A stretch of DNA of 64,000 nucleotides from Spirulina subsalsa FACHB-351. Its GTDB lineage: Bacteria > Cyanobacteriota > Cyanobacteriia > Cyanobacteriales > Spirulinaceae. Of this stretch, positions 8,132 through 16,432 are shown one piece after another; position 1 is the stretch's first letter; each line of letters opens with the position of its first letter. The notes beneath the pieces were generated by a model. It was not told the origin of the DNA. It was given only the letters and a program-made list of their open reading frames with translations, and did no database searches. Where the stretch lies: NCBI RefSeq assembly GCF_026130165.1, contig NZ_JAIHOM010000004.1, forward strand, positions 1-64,000. The letters are read 5' to 3'. The translations under genes were made by a program, and so were the position numbers.

Positions 8132-8782
8132 CTAAAATAGTGCTAATATTTCCCACAATGTGGAATCTGTAAAATCCTCAATGACCTGTTTAGCTCCTGC
8201 TCTTAAGAGTGATTCTACTGGATGAGTGGAAGCAATGCCAATGGTATATAATCCTGCCCCCACAGCAGAACGAATTCCAGAAGGAGAATCTTCAAAAACT
8301 AATACTCCGTCGGACTCTATTTCTAAGCGAGAAAGGGCTAATTGATAGGGAGCAGGATCGGGTTTGCCTTTGGGGGCATCATTGGCAACAATGACCACCG
8401 GAAACCGTTCCCATAAGTCCAAGGTTTTGAGCATAAATTCTGCATTCTCACGGGGCGCATTGGTGATAACTCCCTGCTTGAGTTGTTGTTGATCTGCCCA
8501 GTTTAACATCTGGTTTAAACCTGCGACAGGGCTTAGTTTCTCTCCCATTTGACGAAAAAGCCGTTCTTTCTCTTCTGCGACCTTCCTCGCCTCTTCTAGG
8601 GGCAAATGGGAGAGGATATCCTGTACAATATCATCGTTATGTTTGCCGGAAATCACCCGATCATAGGTGGGTCGATCCATGGAGATTCCCAAGGGTTTTA
8701 AAGCGGTGATCCATGTATCAAAATGGAGGGAGTCGGTGTTAACTAATGTGCCGTCTAAATCAAATAAAATGGCGTTGAGCAT
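8132..8782 (-). CDS. HAD-family phosphatase, beta-phosphoglucomutase-like
   Basis: HAD hydrolase of 216 residues with all four motifs: FDLDGTLVNT (nucleophile Asp8 and Asp10), VITNAP (motif II Thr), KGKPDP (motif III Lys) and VFEDSPSGIRSA (motif IV). A helical cap lies between residues 15 and 85. The subgroup includes beta-phosphoglucomutase, phosphoglycolate phosphatase and sugar phosphatases; the substrate cannot be read from the sequence. Lone gene on the minus strand. Confidence 0.85.
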   Translation of the reverse strand: MLNAILFDLDGTLVNTDSLHFDTWITALKPLGISMDRPTYDRVISGKHNDDIVQDILSHLPLEEARKVAEEKERLFRQMGEKLSPVAGLNQMLNWADQQQLKQGVITNAPRENAEFMLKTLDLWERFPVVIVANDAPKGKPDPAPYQLALSRLEIESDGVLVFEDSPSGIRSAVGAGLYTIGIASTHPVESLLRAGAKQVIEDFTDSTLWEILALF

Positions 8783-8880
8783 GGTTGAGTTTAAGGAAAT
8801 AGGGAACAGGTAATAGGTAATAGGTAATAATTATCAATTCCCTGCTCCCCTGCTCCCCTGCTCCCCGACTCCCGCCCTAG
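8783..8880. repeat. Heptamer and octamer tandem repeats
   Basis: Short tandem units TAATAGG occur three times near 8810-8830, followed by CTCCCCTG units ending in CCCGACTCCC. The same motif family recurs at 16351-16405, 25078-25245 and 29262-29310. These resemble the STRR repeats known between cyanobacterial genes. Confidence 0.75.
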
Positions 8881-10086
8881 CTATACTTTCGGAGGGGGAG
8901 TAATGCCACGCTGGGCTAAACCTTGATCCAAACGACGCATAAAGGCCATGTCTGCATCGGGGAGTCCTGAAGAATGTCCTTGTAAAAAGTTGAAGGCTTG
9001 GCGAAATTCCCAAGGGGTGGCGGCGATGGGGGCAGTGAGATGACAGGGTATAATCTGGTCAAAGGACCAACGGGCGACTTGATCAGCCCAGTTTAACACG
9101 GCTTGGGGCGCACGGTTGAGGATCAGGGTTTGTAAGATGGGGGCAACGCGCAACTGTCCACCCCCATGTAACTGGTTAAAGGATTCTTGCCAGTTGGGTT
9201 TCCAGCGAAAGGGGAATAGTCCGAAGTAGGCTTTTTTGCTGCGTTCTGGGGCTTTTACGGCTTCGCGGAGGACGGAGGACCAGGGGGCTACTTCGAGGGT
9301 GCTGGGTTGAAAATAAAAGGCAAATAGGGTGATTCTCTGCCATCCTTGGCGACGGTTTTGGGGGGTGTCTTGGAGGGGATCAAAGGCGCTGTCTCGGGCG
9401 TGAAAGAGGAGGGGGTAGGGATTGAGTTGTAGAATTTCGGGGGGATCTTGGGGGATGGATACAAGGGAGTCGGTGACTAGGAGGGTGCGCGATCGCCGAT
9501 CTAAAAATACCACCTCGGAAAAACGTCCTGGCCCCAGTTCAATGGTGTCTAAAATCGCGTAATCAAATTGTCCTGCAAAAGGGGCTTCACGGCTATCCGG
9601 GGGTAGAATATGAGTCCGTCGAGGAGGCAATCCCAACCAACTCAAAGGCAAATTCACCGGGAAACTCCACTGATTGGGAGCCACATAAATCTGTGCGGTG
9701 GGAAAATGTCGGGCAAAAGGTCCGACAAAAACTTTATGTTCAATCCCTGAAATTGTCGGCATAATGATATACTTCACCGACCCATATTGTGCCTCTAATT
9801 GTCGCACGCCTTGCAAACATTCCCGCGTCGGGGCCACAGGTGCATAAACTAAAAGTCCACCCTCCTCCAATCTCACCACCGTCATACGGATTGGCACCAC
9901 CACATAAAAAATCCCTTGGAGTTGCTCAAAAATCCAAACCTCTCCCTTGACAACTTCTCTTAAGAGGGTTTTTCGTTGTCCGTAGGGATAAATTGGCACC
10001 AGAAACCAAAAAGGCCAAGTGATATCTTGGGGATTTAACTCTTGCGGATGGGGGCTAGTATAAGAAGGGTTTGGGCTATCCTGCAC
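8881..10086 (-). CDS. DUF4336 family protein
   Basis: Cyanobacterial and plastid-lineage protein of 401 residues with the DUF4336 pattern: aromatic opening ITWPFWFLVPIYPYG, FEQLQGIFYVVVPIRMTVV, then YIIMPTISGIEHKVFVGPFA. The fold is predicted to be related to metallo-beta-lactamases, but I cannot see a full HxHxDH set. There are no membrane segments and no known function. The start is GTG 10086, because the conserved block begins near residue 20 and no ATG precedes it. This start is only 24 bases from the divergent antiporter start. Confidence 0.75.
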   Translation of the reverse strand: MQDSPNPSYTSPHPQELNPQDITWPFWFLVPIYPYGQRKTLLREVVKGEVWIFEQLQGIFYVVVPIRMTVVRLEEGGLLVYAPVAPTRECLQGVRQLEAQYGSVKYIIMPTISGIEHKVFVGPFARHFPTAQIYVAPNQWSFPVNLPLSWLGLPPRRTHILPPDSREAPFAGQFDYAILDTIELGPGRFSEVVFLDRRSRTLLVTDSLVSIPQDPPEILQLNPYPLLFHARDSAFDPLQDTPQNRRQGWQRITLFAFYFQPSTLEVAPWSSVLREAVKAPERSKKAYFGLFPFRWKPNWQESFNQLHGGGQLRVAPILQTLILNRAPQAVLNWADQVARWSFDQIIPCHLTAPIAATPWEFRQAFNFLQGHSSGLPDADMAFMRRLDQGLAQRGITPPPKV

Positions 10087-10110
10087 TGTTCAACTTCTCT
10101 CACAGATAAC

Positions 10111-11760
10111 ATGATCTTAGAGTATTTTATCCTAAAGCGGACTCCTGATCTCTTGACTAATCCCCTCATAGCATCGTTACTAGAACAAACTTTACCCAAC
10201 AACTCCGGGCAGTTTACGGGGTTGGTGAATGCTTTAATTGTGCTTTTAATGGTTGCCACAACTGTGGCTCTAATTACTCGATGGTTAAGAATTCCCTATG
10301 TGGTGGGTTTAGTATTAGCTGGATTAGCGATTCCTAAAGGAGCTTTACCGTCAGCTATTGGCTTAAATCCTGATGTTATTCTCAACTTATTTTTGCCGAT
10401 TCTAATTTTTGAAGCGGCGATTAATACCGATATCAGTCGCTTACGCAGTACCCTTAAAATCATTCTCCTTTTAGCGGGTCCAGGTGTGATTTTAGCGGCG
10501 GCCATCACAGCTAGTTTACTCCGATTTGGCTTAGGTTTAGCTTGGATTACAGCCTGTGCGGTAGGGGTCATTTTAACCATTACGGACACGGTTTCAGTGA
10601 TTGTTGCCTTTAGAACGGTTGCTGTGCCTAAAAGATTGGTGACAATTGTAGAAGGAGAAAGCTTATTTAACGATGGCAGCGCTTTAGTTTTATTAAGTGT
10701 CATTACGGCGATTCATACTCGCGGTTCTTTCACAATTGGGGAGGGGATAGAACAGATTTTAATTGCTTTTGTCGGGGGAACGGTTTTAGGGTTAGGTTTG
10801 GGCTATCTCTGTGTAGGTTTATTTCGTCAGTTAGATGATGCGTTAAGTAATATTTTGCTCACGGTTGCCATATCGTTAGGCACCTTTCAAGTAGGGCAAA
10901 TGTTGGGGGTTTCCAGTGCGATTGCGGTGGTGATTGCGGGCTTAGTGATGGGAAATCTAGGCTTTCGACAAACTTCAGCTACTACGAAGGTGAGTTTACT
11001 TAATTTCTGGGATTATGCCGGATTTGGGGCTAATACTTTTATTTTTTTGTTAGTCGGAATTGAAATTGATCCAACAACTATTTACACAACAATACCCGGT
11101 GCAGTATTAGCTATTATTGCTTATCAAATTGGGCGGGTTTTTTCTATTTACCCCTTACTCTTTTTTATGCGTTTCTTTGACCGTCCTCTTCCGTTACGGT
11201 GGCAGCACGTTTTAATTTTAGGCAATGTTAAGGGTTCTCTTTCAATGGCTTTAGCTCTGAGTTTGCCCTTGACTTTGCCGGGACGAATAGAAGTGATTAC
11301 CCTCGTTTTTAGTACGGTGTTGTTGTCTTTGGTGGGGCAGGGATTAAGTCTATCTTGGTTTGTGAAAAAGTTGCGGTTATCTCCGGAATCTCCCCAGCAA
11401 AAACAAATTGAGGAACTTCAATTAAACTTAATTGCTTCCAAAGCGGCTCAACAGGAATTAAGCAGTTTGTTACAATCCGGGAGTTTGCCTAAATCCCTCC
11501 ATGAGGAACTGTTTGCGAGTTATCAGGCGAGAATTGCTCGCTCTGAGGAGGCTTTACGGAATTGGTATAATCAACGGATTAGCCAGCAGTCTAATGGTTT
11601 GCAAGAACAGGGTTATTTAGACGGATTGCGTCGTCGTTTGTATCTAGCGGAAAAGCTGGCGATTCAGGATGCTATGCGGAAGGGATTATTGTCTGATGAG
11701 GTGGGAGCAGTCTATTTGAGGGGAATCAATGAAAAGTTGTTATCTTTAAATGAAGATTAG
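10111..11760 (+). CDS. Sodium/proton antiporter, CPA1 family
   Basis: Integral membrane antiporter of 549 residues with about 12 hydrophobic segments up to residue 410, then a 135-residue cytosolic tail predicted to be helical. Family marks are LPILIFEAAINTD and GESLFNDGSALVLL, the latter containing the conserved ND ion-binding pair of CPA1 exchangers. It exports Na+ (perhaps K+) against H+ in the plasma or thylakoid membrane. It resembles the NhaS/NhaP group of cyanobacteria; the exact member is not assigned. ATG 10111 is preferred over an upstream ATG at 10042 that overlaps the divergent DUF4336 gene. Confidence 0.9.
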   Translation: MILEYFILKRTPDLLTNPLIASLLEQTLPNNSGQFTGLVNALIVLLMVATTVALITRWLRIPYVVGLVLAGLAIPKGALPSAIGLNPDVILNLFLPILIFEAAINTDISRLRSTLKIILLLAGPGVILAAAITASLLRFGLGLAWITACAVGVILTITDTVSVIVAFRTVAVPKRLVTIVEGESLFNDGSALVLLSVITAIHTRGSFTIGEGIEQILIAFVGGTVLGLGLGYLCVGLFRQLDDALSNILLTVAISLGTFQVGQMLGVSSAIAVVIAGLVMGNLGFRQTSATTKVSLLNFWDYAGFGANTFIFLLVGIEIDPTTIYTTIPGAVLAIIAYQIGRVFSIYPLLFFMRFFDRPLPLRWQHVLILGNVKGSLSMALALSLPLTLPGRIEVITLVFSTVLLSLVGQGLSLSWFVKKLRLSPESPQQKQIEELQLNLIASKAAQQELSSLLQSGSLPKSLHEELFASYQARIARSEEALRNWYNQRISQQSNGLQEQGYLDGLRRRLYLAEKLAIQDAMRKGLLSDEVGAVYLRGINEKLLSLNED

Positions 11761-11800
11761 AGGTAAAAGTTGCTTGATTTGGTGAAACCTTAAAACTCGA

Positions 11801-12478
11801 TTAGGAACATAGCCCCATAAAATCAAGCATCTGGTGGACAAGATGGGGCTTTGTGACGGCTAAAATAGTCGATCCTCCTTCTAAAACTGTACCCCCATTG
11901 GGAATACTTAAGTCCTCATGGGGGTGTGCTTGATAGCCGATAATTAGGGTTCCGGTGGGAAATTTTGGATCTCGGGCAATTTCGGCAATGGTTCGCCCGA
12001 CAACGGAACAAACGGGGGGAATGGAGAGTTTTAAGACTTCGATTTGTCCCTGTTCAAAGTGCATCATAGCATCAACTTGGGGGTACTCAATGGCGTTAAC
12101 AATACGGGCAATGGCTAACTCGGATGTGCTAATAATATGAGTGGCTCCGGCGAGTTGATAGGGGGCTGCAAAATCGCGATCGCTCATCCGAACCAAAATC
12201 TGTGAAACTTGATAATGTTTGGACAGAGTGACTATCGCTAGGTTCAGTGCATCTTCGGGGAGGGCGGCAATAAAAGCATCGGCTTTACGGATTCCGGCTT
12301 CTAATAATACACTTGTATTGACGGCACTGCCTTCAAAGGCCATTACGCCGATTTTTTCGCGGGCATACTGACAGGCAAGGGGGTTAATATCAATCACTGC
12401 AATGGTATGACCTGAATCCAAAAGGGTTTTGGCAAGATCCAAACCCATCATGCCTGCTCCGCCGATGATAATGTACAT
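11801..12478 (-). CDS. TrkA-N/TrkA-C (RCK) regulatory protein
   Basis: Cytosolic RCK protein of 225 residues. The N-terminal Rossmann fold opens with YIIIGGAGMMGLDLAKTLL (dinucleotide-binding glycines) and carries the acidic residue at strand-2 end (VIDINP). A TrkA-C domain follows from about residue 140. Such proteins gate K+ channels or transporters in response to NAD(H), ATP or c-di-AMP. It converges on the antiporter gene, so both monovalent-cation proteins lie side by side. The gene is not fused to or next to a channel; TrkH or KtrB should be elsewhere. Confidence 0.85.
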   Translation of the reverse strand: MYIIIGGAGMMGLDLAKTLLDSGHTIAVIDINPLACQYAREKIGVMAFEGSAVNTSVLLEAGIRKADAFIAALPEDALNLAIVTLSKHYQVSQILVRMSDRDFAAPYQLAGATHIISTSELAIARIVNAIEYPQVDAMMHFEQGQIEVLKLSIPPVCSVVGRTIAEIARDPKFPTGTLIIGYQAHPHEDLSIPNGGTVLEGGSTILAVTKPHLVHQMLDFMGLCS

Positions 12479-12534
12479 TCTGGAAAGGTTGATTGAATGC
12501 TGATGACCTGCAATATAGGGTTAAAGGGGACGAT

Positions 12535-12738
12535 TTAGGCGATCGCGACTCTAACGCGACCACGCTGGACTGAACGCAACAGACGGTCTACAGCCCGTCT
12601 TTCTTCTTCGGTTAGATTATCCTCCATAATGGCCGCTAATAGACCATAGCGATCAGTCAGGGTGAGGGTTCCGGTTTGCGCAACCGAAGCCAAAATCTCG
12701 AAGATCGCACCAGGAATCAGTTGATGTTGAATAGTCAT
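12535..12738 (-). CDS. Small conserved cyanobacterial protein
   Basis: A 67-residue protein, helical and charged, with the block LTDRYGLLAAIMEDNLTEEERRAVDRLLRS that I associate with conserved cyanobacterial proteins of unknown function. There is no membrane segment or cysteine motif. It lies 56 bases upstream of the TrkA-like gene on the same strand and may share its promoter. Confidence 0.65.
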   Translation of the reverse strand: MTIQHQLIPGAIFEILASVAQTGTLTLTDRYGLLAAIMEDNLTEEERRAVDRLLRSVQRGRVRVAIA

Positions 12739-13084
12739 GGCCGGGGTTAAAAACTCTCTACTCTCTACTATCTCTAATCAGTGACCCCTCTCCCGTGACA
12801 CCGCATACAATAAATCGTGAACTTCGTCAATATCTAAGATGATGTAAATTACATGACCTATGAGATCAAGTATCCATGAATTTGTGATTTAAATCACTGA
12901 CTCCATTCATTTTTGGGGTAGTCCTGCCCGTCAAAAAATATTGACTAAAGGGTTACAAGGGAGGTAAAGAAGTTTGTTCTTTTGTCATCAATCCTTAATA
13001 TTGCGGCCATTTTCTCTGAGAATGGCTTGACAACGCCGAATATTCGGTTATTCTAATAGTCGAGTGTGAGGAGAAAGTAAGAGG

Positions 13085-13128
13085 AAGCACTCGGGGTCGA
13101 AACAAGGACAGACTCCCGGGTGCTTTTT
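13085..13128 (+). terminator. Intrinsic terminator 1 of tandem pair
   Basis: A 12-bp stem with one or two G-U pairs, a loop of about 17 bases, then TTTTT. Confidence 0.7.
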
Positions 13129-13130
13129 CA

Positions 13131-13164
13131 AAGAGCTAGCTTGGCAACGAGCTAGCTTTTTTTT
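13131..13164 (+). terminator. Intrinsic terminator 2 of tandem pair
   Basis: AGCTAGC (13134-13140) pairs with GCTAGCT (13151-13157) and extends through A-T pairs, with a 10-base loop and eight T. Confidence 0.8.
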
Positions 13165-13371
13165 GGTTGGGTGTCTCTTCTCATTGGGGCGGGAAGTTCA
13201 CCACCATCTAGCCTAGATAATTCTACCGTTGCGGTGCATTCCTTCAGTCTTGTGCAACGGGTCAATATTTGGTACCGTACTAATCAAGCGGAATTTTGAT
13301 GCCCAATGGGGGGGATTCTGCTCAACTGTTTTTTTAATCTCTGTTCATAGCTGTACTGGGAGCATAATAAA

Positions 13372-13560
13372 ATGTCTATTCTCTTTCAATTGGCGTTAGC
13401 CGGGCTGGTTTTCTTGTCTTTAGCCATGGTGATTGGAGTTCCGGTGGCTTATGCCACTCCTCAAAACTGGGATCAATCCAAAAGATTGATTTTCCTAAGT
13501 TCTGGTCTATGGTTAGTCCTAGTGATTGTCGTGGGCGTTCTGAACTTTTTAGTGGTTTAA
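13372..13560 (+). CDS. psbZ: Photosystem II protein PsbZ
   Basis: A 62-residue protein with two transmembrane helices (residues 5-25 and 40-60) and the loop [18 protein letters not shown], the typical PsbZ sequence and length. PsbZ (Ycf9) is a peripheral photosystem II core subunit near CP43 that stabilises PSII and its antenna contacts. The neighbouring ribH downstream on the same strand is the usual cyanobacterial order. Confidence 0.97.
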   Translation: MSILFQLALAGLVFLSLAMVIGVPVAYATPQNWDQSKRLIFLSSGLWLVLVIVVGVLNFLVV

Positions 13561-13572
13561 CCCAATGGCTGG

Positions 13573-13609
13573 GAATTCCCCATCTCGCTAGTGGGGTGGG
13601 GTAGTTCAC
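13573..13609 (+). repeat. Solo end hairpin, TTCAC type
   Basis: GAATTCCCCATC, a short loop, then GGGGTGGGG followed by TAGTTCAC. Similar hairpins lie at 39251-39287, 51658-51695 and 55340-55373. It looks like a solitary IS200/IS605-type end between psbZ and ribH, and may also act as a terminator. Confidence 0.55.
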
Positions 13610-13702
13610 GGGGATCTGTTTCGACTGTGCGCTGAGTTTTGCGATCGCCAACCCAGAATATTCTCCTAATCGTTATTGACAAATTAAACTATTGAGGCAC
13701 TC

Positions 13703-14296
13703 ATGGCAGTATTTGAGGGAAATTTCCATCAAGACCCGGCATCCCTTCGTTTTGGGATTGTGATTGGTCGTTTTAATGACCTAGTGACCGGAAAACTACT
13801 GGCCGGATGCCAAGACTGTCTAAAACGTCATGGTGTAGACATCAATCCTCATGGAACACAGGTCGATTATTTCTGGGTGCCGGGGAGTTTTGAAATAGCC
13901 ATGGTAGCCCGTCAAGCTGCGCTGTCTCGGCGTTACGATGCTGTGATCTGTTTAGGGGCCGTAATTCGTGGACAAACTCCCCATTTTGACTTTGTGGCCG
14001 GGGAAGCCGCTAAAGGCATTGCCGCCGCCAGCTTTCAAACCGGAGTCCCGGTGGTCTTTGGTGTAGTGACGACGGACACCATGCAGCAAGCGTTAGAACG
14101 AGCGGGGATTAAGAGCAATTTAGGCTGGAGTTATGCCATGAATGCCCTAGAAATGGCTAATCTGATGAAGCAAATGCGCCACGAGTTAACCATTCCTCCC
14201 TATTCCTATGTGGAAGAAGCCAATCCTGCACTACCGGCTCCCACAGGTGAGGATCTCTTACCGGGTCAAAAAACCGGGGAAGTTAATCAAGCGTGA
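13703..14296 (+). CDS. ribH: 6,7-dimethyl-8-ribityllumazine synthase
   Basis: Riboflavin pathway enzyme that condenses 5-amino-6-ribitylamino-uracil with 3,4-dihydroxy-2-butanone 4-phosphate. Motifs are [16 protein letters not shown], the VPGSFEIA substrate loop, [16 protein letters not shown] with the catalytic His, and [16 protein letters not shown]. The core ends near residue 155; a 40-residue acidic, proline-containing tail is longer than in most homologs. The enzyme assembles into pentamers or 60-mers in the cytosol. Confidence 0.96.
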   Translation: MAVFEGNFHQDPASLRFGIVIGRFNDLVTGKLLAGCQDCLKRHGVDINPHGTQVDYFWVPGSFEIAMVARQAALSRRYDAVICLGAVIRGQTPHFDFVAGEAAKGIAAASFQTGVPVVFGVVTTDTMQQALERAGIKSNLGWSYAMNALEMANLMKQMRHELTIPPYSYVEEANPALPAPTGEDLLPGQKTGEVNQA

Positions 14297-14380
14297 ACTC
14301 TGGAACGGGGAAAAATTGACCCGACCCCTTGACAAAGGTTTCGATTTGTGGAACTATAAAAAGAGTGACTTAAATTTACT

Positions 14381-14452
14381 GCGGGTATAGCTCAGGGGTA
14401 GAGCGTCACCTTGCCAAGGTGAATGTCGCGCGTTCGAATCGCGTTACCCGCT
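14381..14452 (+). tRNA. tRNA-Gly(GCC)
   Basis: A 72-base cloverleaf: acceptor GCGGGTA with TACCCGC, D-loop AGCTCAGGGGTAGAGC, anticodon stem CACCT-TGCCAAG-GTG with anticodon GCC, and T-loop GTTCGAATC. CCA is not encoded. Confidence 0.97.
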
Positions 14453-14477
14453 TAAAAGACTACACAAAGGTTACAGC

Positions 14478-14540
14478 CATTCCTGTACATGTTTTGTAAA
14501 CCATGAATAATCTACTATGTACAGGTTTTGTACAGGAATG
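14478..14540. repeat. Inverted and direct repeats downstream of tRNA-Gly
   Basis: CATTCCTGTACA (14478-14489) is repeated inverted as TGTACAGGAATG (14529-14540), with a further direct copy TGTACAGGTTT at 14519-14529. The spacing and the position 26 bases after a tRNA gene suggest arm-type recombinase sites or an old attachment site, but no integrase is nearby. Confidence 0.4.
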
Positions 14541-14551
14541 ACTACAAAATA

Positions 14552-14581
14552 AGGGTTTCAGAATTTTCTCCTGAAACCCTT
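14552..14581. terminator. Hairpin AGGGTTTCAG/CTGAAACCCT
   Basis: A perfect 10-bp stem with a 9-base loop lies about 100 bases after tRNA-Gly. The T run is short on the plus strand and better on the minus strand. Confidence 0.5.
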
Positions 14582-14672
14582 TGCTGTTGCATTTGTGCAA
14601 CCGTTTTGATAGGAGATTAGATAACATGATGCTAAGTGAAAAACTTCTGTTCTCTTGCTCTAACCCTAGAAC

Positions 14673-15065
14673 GTGCAGAAAATCAACTTAGACCATGAAT
14701 ACCCTTGTCCCTGTCGGCGGAAAGGATTATTGCAGCCTATTGTCCTCACAGAAGCCCTAGGCTGTAATCGATGTCAGCAGATTTTTGTGGTAGATGAGAC
14801 AGGTCAAACCATTGAACAACTGTCTACGACCTATCCCTATAAACGGGTTTGGCGGTGGACTGGGACGCGCTGGGTGACGGCGAATCCGACGGTAAGCGAT
14901 CGCTATTTACCCATTGCCTTAACAATAATTGTTATGTTATTGATTGTCTGGTTGCCCTTAGCTCTGCGATCGCCGTCTGGACTCAGTGTGATTTTTTGGG
15001 TAATGTTAGCCGTGTTACTCGCTCTTCTCCCGGCTTTTATGGTTTGGTTATCCTATCGGCGTTAG
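14673..15065 (+). CDS. Zinc-ribbon-like membrane protein, unknown
   Basis: A protein of 130 residues starting at GTG 14673. The N-terminal 40 residues hold PCPCRRKG and GCNRC, a possible four-cysteine metal site; two hydrophobic segments follow (about 80-100 and 105-127). It ends seven bases before proA and is probably cotranscribed with it. This looks like a conserved cyanobacterial protein; its role is unknown. Confidence 0.7.
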   Translation: MQKINLDHEYPCPCRRKGLLQPIVLTEALGCNRCQQIFVVDETGQTIEQLSTTYPYKRVWRWTGTRWVTANPTVSDRYLPIALTIIVMLLIVWLPLALRSPSGLSVIFWVMLAVLLALLPAFMVWLSYRR

Positions 15066-15075
15066 CAGCAAGGTG

Positions 15076-16380
15076 ATGGAATTAGACAACTCCCAGAACT
15101 CCCTATCCCCCGTTCAGTTGGCCGTCCAACGCGCTTATCAAGCCTCCTTAGAATTGGATACCTTAAGCGGAGTAGAGCGCAGTCGTGGCATTCAAACCCT
15201 TGCTAAAATGCTCGAAAGCGCTCAAGCGGAAATTCTCGAAGCCAACACCCTCGACCTAGAAGCCAGTCGAGAAATGGCCATCCCTGAGATTGTGCAGGAG
15301 TGGCTCAAACTCACCCCAGAACGCCTCCACAAAACCATCCGCCTCCTGCGACGCTTGGCGGAACTCTCGGACCCGATTTTGCGCTTGATGAATGCGCCCC
15401 ACCCCTTGGAAACCTCCCAAACCTACTGTCAATTGATGCCCCTTGGGGTGATTGCTTTAGTTTATGAAGCATTCCCCGAATTAGCCGCCATCGCCGCCGG
15501 ATTTTCCCTAAAAACGGGCAATGCGTTGATTTTGCGCGGCAGTACCGAATCCAGTCACACGGCGGAAATTATCGGTCAACTCATCCAAGAGGCGATCGCA
15601 GAAACCAAACTCCCCCCCAGTAGCATTGAAATTATACCCGCCGAAACCGGCACCCCCATCCAAGAATTAGTCACCCAAGATCACCATCTCAACCTGATTC
15701 TCCCCTACGGACGCGCCAGTTTAGTCCAACAAGTGAGCCAATGGGCAACCGCCCCCGTATTGCGTTCCGCCTTGGGCAACTGTTACCTTTACTATTCCCC
15801 CAGTGGCGACTTAGATTTAATGCGCTGGATGATTCTCGACAGCCACGAAGGAGAACCGGATGCTGTAAATGCCATTGAAAAGGTGTTAATTCAAGACGGG
15901 CAAAAACTGTCTTATTTGATGCGGTTGTTCAGTGATTTACAAGAAAAAGGCTTTGAACTGCGGGGTGATGAGCAACTGGTGGCAGAATTCCCCGATCTGT
16001 TAAAACCCGTTCAAGACAAAGAATGGGATCTAGCTTATTTAACCAAAATTGTCGCCTTTAAGATGGTGCCGGATTTAGAGGGTGCGATCGCCTGGATCAA
16101 CGAACATAGTAGCGGTCATGCCGACTGTCTCGTTACAGAATCCTATCTAGAAAGTCGCCATTTCGCCCAAGAAATCAACAGCGCCCTGATTTACATTAAC
16201 TCCTCCCCCCGTTTCACCCGCAACCCTCAACGGGGCGATGCCGTCTTTTTGGGCATTTCCAACCAAAAAGGGCAACGACGGGGCTTAATCAGCCTAGAAA
16301 GTTTCACCACTGTTAAACAAGTGGTACAGGGGCAAGGCAGGAGAGAAGATAAAGGCGAGAGACGGGGGAATCGGGAATAG
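15076..16380 (+). CDS. proA: Gamma-glutamyl phosphate reductase
   Basis: Proline biosynthesis enzyme that reduces gamma-glutamyl phosphate to glutamate semialdehyde with NADPH. It shows the aldehyde-dehydrogenase fold, PLGVIALVYEAFPE, LRGSTESSHT, the catalytic cysteine in LGNCYLYY, and HSSGHADCLVTE. Length is 434 residues from ATG 15076 (GTG 15073 is the alternative). The last 18 residues, from about VQGQGRRED, are translated from a dispersed intergenic repeat (GGGAATAGGGAACA type) and are not part of the normal fold. Confidence 0.95.
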   Translation: MELDNSQNSLSPVQLAVQRAYQASLELDTLSGVERSRGIQTLAKMLESAQAEILEANTLDLEASREMAIPEIVQEWLKLTPERLHKTIRLLRRLAELSDPILRLMNAPHPLETSQTYCQLMPLGVIALVYEAFPELAAIAAGFSLKTGNALILRGSTESSHTAEIIGQLIQEAIAETKLPPSSIEIIPAETGTPIQELVTQDHHLNLILPYGRASLVQQVSQWATAPVLRSALGNCYLYYSPSGDLDLMRWMILDSHEGEPDAVNAIEKVLIQDGQKLSYLMRLFSDLQEKGFELRGDEQLVAEFPDLLKPVQDKEWDLAYLTKIVAFKMVPDLEGAIAWINEHSSGHADCLVTESYLESRHFAQEINSALIYINSSPRFTRNPQRGDAVFLGISNQKGQRRGLISLESFTTVKQVVQGQGRREDKGERRGNRE

Positions 16381-16405
16381 GGAACAATTATTAATTATTA
16401 ATTCC
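16351..16405. repeat. Heptamer repeat fused to the proA 3' end
   Basis: GGGAATCGGGAATAGGGAAC followed by AATTATTAATTATTAATTCC. The proA stop codon TAG (16378-16380) lies within the repeat. Confidence 0.7.
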
Positions 16406-16432
16406 CATATTTTACTGTTCACTGAATTACTT

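Larger units (their letters stand above)
13040..13166 (+). ncRNA. Candidate small RNA ending in two terminators
   Basis: Two strong hairpins follow each other: 13085-13128 (12-bp stem around AAGCACTCGGG/CCCGGGTGCTT, then TTTTT) and 13131-13164 (GAGCTAGC stem, then eight T). No reading frame precedes them on the plus strand, so they probably close a short RNA starting near 13040. The loop of the first hairpin (GAAACAAGGACAG) recalls the loop of Yfr2-type cyanobacterial RNAs, but the match is partial. Confidence 0.45.
12739..13371. other. Long spacer before psbZ
   Basis: Besides the small-RNA candidate, the spacer holds a palindrome CCGAATATTCGG at 13035-13046 and GGGGCGGGAAGTTCAC at 13186-13201, which resembles the tail of the TTCAC-type end hairpins seen elsewhere. 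The rest probably contains the psbZ promoter; I could not assign its elements. Confidence 0.4.

Noticed and set aside
10111-12478. Antiporter and TrkA-like gene as one complex
   Set aside because: They are convergent and separate; no fused or shared promoter shown, so only a possible functional relation remains.
13050-13080. Yfr1-like CTCCTCACACTC on the minus strand
   Set aside because: The core motif is near-perfect but no terminator follows on that strand, and the surrounding stems do not match Yfr1.
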